Below are positions 53,247 through 61,800 of a stretch of 64,000 nucleotides of DNA, piece after piece; position 1 is the first letter of the stretch; each line of letters begins with the position of its first letter. The position numbers and the translations under genes were made by a program. The stretch covers positions 948,088 to 1,012,087 of the forward strand of contig JBCCTU010000002.1 in assembly GCA_039198065.1 (NCBI GenBank), in the 5' to 3' direction. Source of the DNA: CALHVX01 sp039198065. GTDB taxonomy: Bacteria; Pseudomonadota; Gammaproteobacteria; Pseudomonadales; Azotimanducaceae. The notes under the pieces are model-generated. The model worked only from the letters and a program-made list of their open reading frames with translations. It did not search any database and was not told the origin of the DNA.

Positions 53247-54299
53247 TCAGTTTAGCTCACTGACCTTCTGTTCCCAGAGCCCACGCCCATCGAGCAGCGT
53301 TTGCATGGGAGTTCGTCCGCAGCACATCTTGCCCTGATGTGAGCGCTCAAAGTTATAGCTCTCCACCCAACGATCCAAGTCCAGCTGCAAATCGTTCAGG
53401 TCAGAGTACACCTTTTTCCGGAAGGCGATCTCGTAGAACTCTTCTTTCACAGTCCGGTGGAAGCGCTCGCAGATGCCATTGGTTTGTGGGCTGTAGGCCT
53501 TCGTTTTCGTATGCTCGATGTCGTTGACCGCTAGGTACAGCTGATAATCATGGCGCTCTGGGCGGCCGCAGAACCCTGTGTCGCGATCCGTCAGGATGCG
53601 GATCAAGCCCACTCCGTGGCTCTCCAGGAGCGGTAGCACACGATCGTTCAGCAGGTCAGCCGCAGTAATCGGCGTTTTGCTCGTATAAAGCTTGCAAGCC
53701 GCCACCTTGCTGTAGGTATCCACGAAGGTCTGCTGGTAGATCCGGCCTATCCCCTTGATGGTGCCAACGTAGTAGGTGTCTTGAGAACCTAGATAGCCAG
53801 AGTGCTGGGTTTCGATCTCGCCATGGATCTCATCAGTGGCTCTTTGCCGCTCGAGTGCAACAACCTGGGCTTCGGTCAGCACATGACCTTCCTCTGCCAC
53901 TCGCTTTTCTAGGGCGCGCAGCCGCAACTTTCGGCTTTGCAGCGTATGCCGGAGCCAGATGCTGCGTACACCGCTGGGGGAGACAAAGACGCCTTGTTTG
54001 CGCAACTCGTTGCTGACTCGAACCTGACCAAAGGCAGGATACTCACCGGAGTACGACAGCACTGCTTCTTCGATCATCGGATCAACCCGATTCTTCGGAT
54101 TAGGCTGCTTCTTGGACTTTTCTAGCAGCGCTTCAACGCCGCCTTCGTCTCTGGCGGTTCGGTATCGGTAGAACGTATCTCGGGACACGCCCATCATCTG
54201 ACAGGCTTTGGAGACGTTGCCCAGCTCTTCTGCCAGGTTCAATAGGCCCAGCTTGTTCCGAATGATTCTCTGTGTAGACTGATTCGTGAGGGTTATCAC
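53247..54299 (-). CDS. IS481-family transposase
   Basis: 350 aa. Helix-turn-helix N-terminus (LGNVSKACQMMGVSRDTFYR, then a basic ALLEKSKKQPNPKNRVDPM). Integrase core (rve): DTYYVGTIKGIGRIYQQTFVD with the first Asp, ILTDRDTGFCGR with the second, and CERFHRTVKEEFYEIAFRKK with the Glu. The catalytic DDE triad appears complete and the frame is unbroken, so it should be active. Base composition is less GC-rich than neighbouring genes. Confidence 0.95.
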   Translation of the reverse strand: MITLTNQSTQRIIRNKLGLLNLAEELGNVSKACQMMGVSRDTFYRYRTARDEGGVEALLEKSKKQPNPKNRVDPMIEEAVLSYSGEYPAFGQVRVSNELRKQGVFVSPSGVRSIWLRHTLQSRKLRLRALEKRVAEEGHVLTEAQVVALERQRATDEIHGEIETQHSGYLGSQDTYYVGTIKGIGRIYQQTFVDTYSKVAACKLYTSKTPITAADLLNDRVLPLLESHGVGLIRILTDRDTGFCGRPERHDYQLYLAVNDIEHTKTKAYSPQTNGICERFHRTVKEEFYEIAFRKKVYSDLNDLQLDLDRWVESYNFERSHQGKMCCGRTPMQTLLDGRGLWEQKVSELN

Positions 54300-54363
54300 T
54301 ATGGTTTTGATTGAAAGTCAGCACTTCCATCAAAACCGATAACCCTCACTTTTTTCAAGGAAG

Positions 54364-54389
54364 TGTCAGATCAGGTCTGAACCATCACA
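54364..54389 (-). repeat. Right terminal inverted repeat
   Basis: 26 bases, exact reverse complement of the left end; on the transposase 5' side. Confidence 0.9.
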
Positions 54390-54396
54390 CATAATC
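54390..54396 (+). repeat. Right target-site duplication of the IS
   Basis: CATAATC, matching 53182-53188. Confidence 0.85.
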
Positions 54397-54486
54397 AAAC
54401 CCCGGCCACCTAACTTTGAACAGCCTTATCTGACCGCTGTCTGCTCGGAGAGTGCAGCCGGGATCCTCCGGCGACAGCCGAGCCGA

Positions 54487-54588
54487 ATGGACTCTACGGA
54501 TTTACCTCTGAAAAAGACTAGTTTCGGGGAATGGCTCAAAGAACACAGCTGCATCGGCAGCAAAGATGCCGAACTGTCTACAGACTGA
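54487..54588 (+). CDS. Possible very small protein (33 aa)
   Basis: ATG-initiated frame, beginning MDSTDLPLKKTSFGEWLKEH and ending DAELSTD. It overlaps the 3' end of the convergent 86-aa gene by 11 nt. No strong ribosome site is visible. Removing the IS and one target copy would leave this frame open further upstream, but without a start codon, so it may be the tail of an older interrupted gene. Weakly supported. Confidence 0.25.
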   Translation: MDSTDLPLKKTSFGEWLKEHSCIGSKDAELSTD

Positions 54589-54823
54589 TTTCATCAATAA
54601 TCCTTTGGAGCTTCACAGGATCAGCTGCATTGCCGAAAAAGTACTCTTTCCCGCCTTCGGCTTTGAGTTCCTCGGGTGTTTTCATTTCATAGAGGACGTC
54701 ATACTTGTCAGAGAGCAGGTCTTCAAGTGCATCAGCATCATTCCATGTTGACACTCTGATGTACGGACCCGCCTCATTATGGATCAGTACAACTACTCGT
54801 TTACCTGTCTTTGAATCAATCAT
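54578..54823 (-). CDS. Small hypothetical protein
   Basis: 81 aa from the ATG at 54823 (MIDSKTGKRVVVLIHNEAGP), which has GGGGAAG just upstream; an ATG five codons earlier (54838) gives an alternative 86-aa form. Predicted alternating strands and helices: a VVVLI strand, TWNDADALEDLLSDKYDVLY, EMKTPEELKAEGGKEYFFGN and a final LQRIIDEISL helix. No family recognised. It is less GC-biased than neighbours, which suggests recent acquisition. Confidence 0.6.
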   Translation of the reverse strand: MIDSKTGKRVVVLIHNEAGPYIRVSTWNDADALEDLLSDKYDVLYEMKTPEELKAEGGKEYFFGNAADPVKLQRIIDEISL

Positions 54824-54838
54824 CGCTTCCCCAGTCAA

Positions 54839-55885
54839 TGCTATTCAACGAACCTAACTCATCATCACCACGAACCATGCAGAAGCGCTACGTGCTAAAC
54901 GCGCCGACGGTTCGCATGTGCAGTCTTCAGCCAGGGACGTAGATATGAAGCTCAACTCCTTACGATCCTCATTCGGGACTTATCAATCGCCGCACCGCTA
55001 GTACAAGAAATCTGGGCACTAGACCCAACCAGTTGCCTCCACTACTCCGGCTTAGCACCAATCCGAGTGACGTTTTCTCGGTTTGAGTCGTAGTCATTCC
55101 GCTCTTGTCTGCACTCACCTAGCGGCTGGTTGCAGTCCTGAGCCCCCCAAAAGGGGTGGACAAACCAGCTGTCTCAGGAAACAGCTTGTTGACCGTCCTC
55201 AAGCTACAACTGATCCGCAGAAGTCAGGCAGGTCACAGGTCAGAAGGCTTCAATCAGATCGATAGGTGTCAATCCGATAACGAAGCACTCGAAAGACCTT
55301 TAGCTGCATAGCTTACTTTACCATCTGTGGGTAGCCTGGCCCCCAAAGGCTTGTTTGACCGAATAAACGCCGGAAACATTCGCGTTGGCCTAAACCATGC
55401 CCTGTCCGCGAGAGACTGGAATGGGGACACAATGCACAAGGCGCACGTCCGCGTTGGCGTCGATCTCGTAACAACCCCAAACGCGTGATCGGACCGCCAG
55501 AGCACCGCAAAGCCGCGCCTGCGGGAAGCCGTGACGAGATCCGCGTTTCGGTTGCAAACGTGAAAGAGGTCCAACAGTTCATGGCCTACGTTCGACGAAG
55601 CTCATACCGGGTATGCGCTATCATTCCTCCTACCGGTCAGCGATGCCGATCGACTACTTCGGTTAGTTTTTCGCAGGACCCTTTCAGTGAACGCGGTAAG
55701 CCATTGTCCAAGTATCCAGCGCCAACCGAGACACAGGAATTTCGCTGCAGAACCTGGGCGAGACCTGCTAAAGCGTCAGGAAACGGCCGGAGTAAGAAAT
55801 AGCCCTGCTGCGCAACGCAAAGAATGAAAGACATCGGTTCATCTAATCAGGCCCAGCGCTACGAGGGTCGCGCGTACCACAGCGT
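54839..55885. other. About 1 kb without a convincing gene
   Basis: No frame here has the codon pattern or motifs of a real gene. Two hairpin-capable elements lie close together: CCCCC-AAAA-GGGG near 55144-55157 and AGCTGT-CTCAGGAA-ACAGCT at 55167-55186. Overlapping frames on both strands around 55270-55800 have no recognisable domain. It may be decayed mobile DNA and should also contain the promoter of the polyketide synthase gene. Confidence 0.5.
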
Positions 55886-58800
55886 TTGCGGAGCCCCCCG
55901 TTCTGTACCGGTTGCGCCGTGAAGCACACTGAAGACATTGCATCGCCCGGCCAGGACGCGGAGGCTAGAACGCCTCTCGACGCACTGCCGTTAACCATCA
56001 GCGCGTCGTTCACCGCTGAGCCTTTGCTGCCCTACCTGTCGGACTGGGCGACCACGATCAGCAAGGACGCTCAAGTCACCCTTGCGCCCTACCATCAGGT
56101 ACTGCAGCAGCTGCTCGATCCCGGCAGTGCGCTCAGCTCAGGGAACGCTTCGCCGGTTGTTCTTCTGAGACTGTGCGATTGGCTGCGGGAACGCTCGGAC
56201 GAGGAGCGCCGCTCGCCAGCCTTCGTTCAGGCCTATCTCGACGGTGTGCGATCTGAGCTCCTTCAGGGGTTTGAGGCCTTTGCGCAACGCACGTCCAAAA
56301 AAACAATCGTAGCTCTTTGCCCGGAGAGCGAAACCGTACCCGACGTGGCAGACGTCGTTTCAGACGAGCTTGCTCAATTGCGCTCCGATCTGCACGCGCT
56401 AGGGTCCTTCCAGGTGGTAGATCTCAACGAATGGCACGGCCGCTACAACGTCAGCTTGGATTGCGTCTTCGATCCGCTGCGTGAATCGATCGGCCACATC
56501 CCGTACCAGCCCGCTTACTACGACGTCATCGCCGCCGTGCTCCTTCGGACGCTGCATGGAGAACTTCGCAAGCCCGTCAAAGTCGTCGTAGTCGATTGCG
56601 ACAACACGCTCTGGGATGGGGTCGTTGGCGAAGTCGGGCCGCAGGGCGTCCTGTTTGGCCGCCAGCATCGTGCACTACAGCAACGGCTGGCGGCGCTGAC
56701 CGAGGCCGGAGTGCTGGTTGCTCTGTGCAGCAAGAACGAGGAACAGGATGTCTGGTCGGTGTTTGAGCAGCGGCGGACAGACATGTGCCTGGCGCGCGAT
56801 CAGATCGTTGGGGCAGCGATCAATTGGCAACCCAAATCACACAACATCGCGGGTCTTGCCAACCAACTGAATCTCGGCTTGGACAGCTTCGTATTCCTCG
56901 ATGATAACCCCGTGGAGTGCGCGGAGGTTCGTTCAGGATGCCCGGAGGTATTGACCCTTGAGTGGCCGACCGACGAGAACCGAGCGCTGCACCTTCTGAA
57001 TCAGCTGTGGGAGCTGGACATACCCGCCAGTACTGCTGAAGACCGCAAGCGTACAGCCATGTACCAGCAGGAATTCAAGCGTCAAGCCGTCATGGAGCAG
57101 GCTGGCAGTTTCGATGAGTTCATCGAAGGCCTCGAACTCGTCGTCGACGTCCGTCCGCTGGATGAGCGCGACGTAGCGCGGGCATCGCAGCTCACCATGC
57201 GTACCAACCAGTTTAACTTCACCACACACCGCCGTACCGAAGGCGAGATCCGTGCGCTCATGGATGACTCAAACTATGAGTGCAGAACGGTGCGCGTCAG
57301 CGACCGCTTCGGCGACTACGGCCTTGTGGGCCTCTTACTCGTCGACGTTGGCAGCGAAGAACCCCGTGTTGACACGTTCCTCCTCAGCTGCCGAGTGTTG
57401 GGCCGTGGCGTAGAACACGCCATGCTGGCGAACGCCGGCGCCTTCGTGGCCAACGCCGGTAGCGAGACCATCACCGTTGAGCTGATCCGTACGGAGAGAA
57501 ACACCCCAGCGCTGAATTTCTTTACCGCGACGATCCCCGAGGACCGAATCGAGGCTCGAGACGGGTCTTTAAGGGCCGTAGTCAGCGCCGGTGAACTCGC
57601 AAAAACCGAGTACCGCCCATCGAGCCTGGCCGGTTTCACCGAGACCGCAACCACACAGGCTTCAGCCAAACCCGCTTCCGGCAACCGGCACCAGAGCACA
57701 CGCACGCGAGAACGAAACCTCGAACTGATCCTCGATCGCTTGGACGTACGAGACTCAGCGGCGAGCGAAGCAGCACCCGTCCCATTTGCCGCCGACGCCT
57801 CGGTTGAATCCGTGGTGTACTCAGCCTTCGCTCACTTTCTCAAGCGCCCCGAAGAGGAACTCCGGCAAATCGATGATCTCGAAGCGCTCGGTTGCGAGTC
57901 GCTTACCATCGTCGAGATCACCGTGCTGCTTACGCAGCGGTTTCCGGAGCTACCCAGTACACTGCTGTTCGAGCACGCAAGCCTTAGCGCCATTGTCAGC
58001 GCGATTGAAGCGCAGGAAGAGCCAAGGTCCAAGGACCGGTCTCATCGGAAACGCACCCGTCCGCGAGCACCCGCTGGAACGCCAACGGTTGCCATAACCG
58101 GGATGGCGATCCGCTGCGGGGGTGCAAACACCTTGGCAGAGTTCGAGACCTTGCTGCGCGAGGGTCGTGACGCAGTCAAACCAGTCACACCGAGCAGTCG
58201 CTCGTTCCTTGGGCACCTCGAAGGCGGGCCATACTATGCTGCCTTGCTCGATGACGCAGACCGTTTCGATGCCGAGTTTTTCGGTGTCGTTCCGCGAGAA
58301 GCCACCTATATGGATCCTCAGCTGAGGCACTTCCTCGAGGTGGCGTGGCATGCGATCGAGGATGCCGGCTTGGCGGGAGTGCGAAAGGACCCAGCCACAG
58401 GCGTGTACGTCGGGTCCATGTACGGGGAGTATCGAGAACGAGCCAACGCCCAGGCACGTCGCGAGGGAAGTCCCTTGCGGAGCTGGGAGGCCTTCAGCTT
58501 TGCAAACCGTTTGTCGCAGTTTATGGGCTTTACGGGCCCGAGCCTCGCCATTGACACGGCCTGTTCGTCTTCGGGCACCGCAATCCACATGGCAGCAAAG
58601 GCCATCGAGCGCGGAGAATGCCGAGTCGCAATCGCAGGTGGCATGAACGTTATCGTCGACGCGGATCGCTTCCGGCAGTTGAGCTCGCTCGGCATCCTTT
58701 CCGCGAACGGTCGCTGCCGGCCCTTTGGCGCGGAAGCCAACGGTACGGTTCTCGGCGAAGGGGTCGGCGTCGTGGTGCTCCGAGCACTCGAAGATGCCAT

Positions 58801-61800
58801 CGCTGACGGCGACCAGATCTACGGACTGCTTCGAGGAAGCGCTTTGAGTGTTGGCGCGGGCAGCGTTGGATTCACCGCGCCGAATCCCGTCGCTCAGTCC
58901 GTAGCGATCGCCGATGCCCTGGCGGACGCCGACATCGACCCGAGGTCTGTGTCCTATGTGGAATGCCACGGGACGGGTACGGAGTTGGGAGACCCCATTG
59001 AAGTTCGGGGTCTGGAGCTGGCCTATGAAGACACCGATCTCTGGCAGGAAGACATCGAAGGATTACAGGCGCTCACCTTAGGATCCGTCAAAGCAAACGT
59101 TGGCCACCTTGAAGCAGGGGCCGGAGTTGTGAGCCTGATCAAGGTCCTACTGCAGCTTCGTGCGAAAACCTTGTTCCCAACGATCAGTTCTCACCAGAGC
59201 AATCCAAAGATTCCGTTGGATAAACTCACGTACCAGGTGCAGCAATCCTGTGAAGCCTGGAAACGACCGATGCTTGAGACTAACGGAGTCGAAACAGAGA
59301 TTCCTCGTCGCGCCGGGGTAAATAGCTTCGGTGTCGGCGGAGCAAACGTACACCTGATCGTTGAAGAATACGCAACCTCCGGCGAAGACGAGTGCAACAA
59401 GCCGCGGCCAGGCGACGCAATGCCGCCGTGCTTTCTACCACTTTCTGCGGCTGGGCCCGACGCGCTCGTCACGCAAGCATTACATGTCGCGTCTTCCCTG
59501 GAGCACGACACGGAGCAACGCATCCATGACCTAGCCTACTCTCTCGCGACCAACCGCCCTCCCATGCCCTTTCGCGCAGGAATAGTCGGTGAGACCGCAG
59601 GTGAGCTTCGCGACGCCCTTACCGCCCTCGGCCAAGAGCAGGCGCCGAACAAGAGAAAAACGCTGCGCAACCCAAAGCTGGTCGGTTTGTTTTCCGGACA
59701 AGGAAGCCAGTATCCCGGCATGGGGAAGACGTTGTACGCAAGGAGCAACGTATTTCGAACGGTGATTGACCAGTCCGCCGCGTACCTGGACGAACACAGA
59801 TCGCAGGCCCTGATTGATGTGCTATTCGCTAGCGCCACCCCTGATGACGATGCGCACATCCATCAGACCGCTTATACCCAGCCGGCGCTGTTTGCGATCG
59901 AAGTTGCCTTGTTCCATCACTTTCGCAACCTGGGTGTCGAACCCAGTCTGGTCTGCGGACACAGCGTAGGCGAGATCGCGGCCCTGTGCGCAGCCGACGC
60001 GGTGTCCTTGGGCGACGGCCTGAGACTCATTGAAGCACGGGGTCGACTGATGCAAGGCCTCATTGGGCACTGGGGCATGGTGGCGCTGCCATTAGGTGAG
60101 GAGGAAGCCAGTGCGTTGATCAGCCCATACGGCAGCAACGCCTCCATCGCAGCCATCAACGGGCCGGAAAGTTCGGTCGTAGCGGCAGAAATCACAACCC
60201 TTGAAACGCTGGAACAGCAACTCCGCGACAGCGGTATAAAGACAACACGGCTCTCGGTATCGCACGGCTTTCACTCACCGCAAATGGATCCCATGCTCGA
60301 TGAGTTCCGAGCCGTGGTTCAAGGCATCAAGTTCCGACCTGCCGCGATTCCTCTTGTGTCCTGCGTGACCGGAAAGCGGCTCGACAACGAACACTTGAGC
60401 GATGCGTACTGGGTACAACAGGTGCGCAGCCCCGTTCGGTATTACTCAGCACTTGAGTCCCTAGCCACCACCGGGGGTAACCTGTTCCTGGAGTACGGAC
60501 CCAAGCCCGTGCTTCTCGGCATGGGCCGGCGCGCGATTTCACAGAGTGACTGTCGCTGGGTGCCTACCCTGACTCCGGGGAAGGCCGACCACGTGAGCAC
60601 GACGGAAGCGCTTGCCAAACTCTTCGAGTCTGGAATCGAACTGGATTGGTCCCGCATTCTTGCGCCGCACAGCACGCGTTGCCCTACTCCGAGTTACCAG
60701 TTCACAAGGAACCGCTACTGGCTGGACAGCGCGACCAGCGAAAACACCAAAACACGAGTTACACCCCTCCAGGACAATGCACGGATCCAGAACTACGTGC
60801 TGCGTTGGAACAAAGCGAACGCTCCCGCCGCGGGTACGGACGAGGAAAACTCGACGTTTTGGTTGGCTGAGGATCCGCTCGTCGCAGCGCTACGTTCCGC
60901 GGGTGAAGAGACTGCCGTAGCTCTGGGCGTTGATGACCTAAGCGGTTGGGAACAGCTAAAGAGCGCGATCAATGGCACGGGCAATCCCTGCATTGCATTT
61001 GCGTTTGCTAGCGACGAGGCGTGCGAAGCCGCTCCGGCAAGCGACGACATCGAACTACTTCAGCAAAATCTCACGGACATTCGGCGCGCCCTGGCAGTGC
61101 TTACGACAGCCGGCAAGGGCCGACTTGTACTTGTCTTGTGCACGGCGCAGAGCAGCAAGGAATTCGCGGTACAACCTGCTCGTCTGACCGCGCTGCAGGC
61201 GCTTGGCCGCGGAATTGCGCTCGAACACCCCGAACGCTGGGGCGGTATCGTTGCTACCAGCACAGATCCCACGCAGTGGCTACCGCTTGCGAGGACCCTT
61301 GGGCGCGGTGACCAGCGGGAGGATCAGTGGGTGGTCTCAAACAGCGGCCAACACCACGTGGCCCGGCTTGAGCATGCACCCGCGCAATCGAAACAGCATG
61401 CGGTCAGCTTTGATCCAAACGAACCCTGTATGGTCCTCGGAGCTCGCGGAGCAATTGGACGCACCTACTGTCGGTGGTTAGTCGAACGCGGCGCGCGCCG
61501 CCTGATTCTTACGTCCCGAGAAACTCCGAGTTCCGTTGCGGCAGACGACGAGTATTACCAACTGGAACAGTCCGGCGTTCAAATCGAGTGGCACCAGGTT
61601 GACCTTGGGCAAACTGAACAGATAGATCGCCTGTTCACCTCCGCTAGCGCCACGTCGAACACGCTCGGTGCGGTGGTCCATTGCGCCGGGGTCGATAACG
61701 TCACTCCGTTCCTAGACGCCGATATGAGCCACCTGCGAGAACAGCTCGGCAGCAAAGTCACCGGGGGGGCGGCGATATACCATGCCGTCAGACGCAGCAA

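Larger units (their letters stand above)
53189..54389 (-). mobile_element. IS481-type insertion sequence, intact
   Basis: 1201-bp element bounded by perfect 26-bp inverted repeats (53189-53214, starting TGTGATGGTTCAGACC, and its reverse complement at 54364-54389). It holds a single uninterrupted transposase gene and is flanked by a 7-bp direct repeat. Intact reading frame, perfect ends and perfect target duplication suggest a recent insertion. Confidence 0.93.

Noticed and set aside
55140..55190. Hairpins that might be a terminator or attC-like site
   Set aside because: No T-run follows, no integrase is adjacent, and stems are short; noted only within the intergenic entry.
55269..55802. Overlapping frames on both strands, about 100 codons each
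   Set aside because: No motif, no ribosome site, and mutually exclusive reading; treated as non-coding.
57950..58969. Minus-strand open frame of about 339 codons
   Set aside because: Antisense to the KS domain of the PKS, whose catalytic motifs prove the plus-strand frame.
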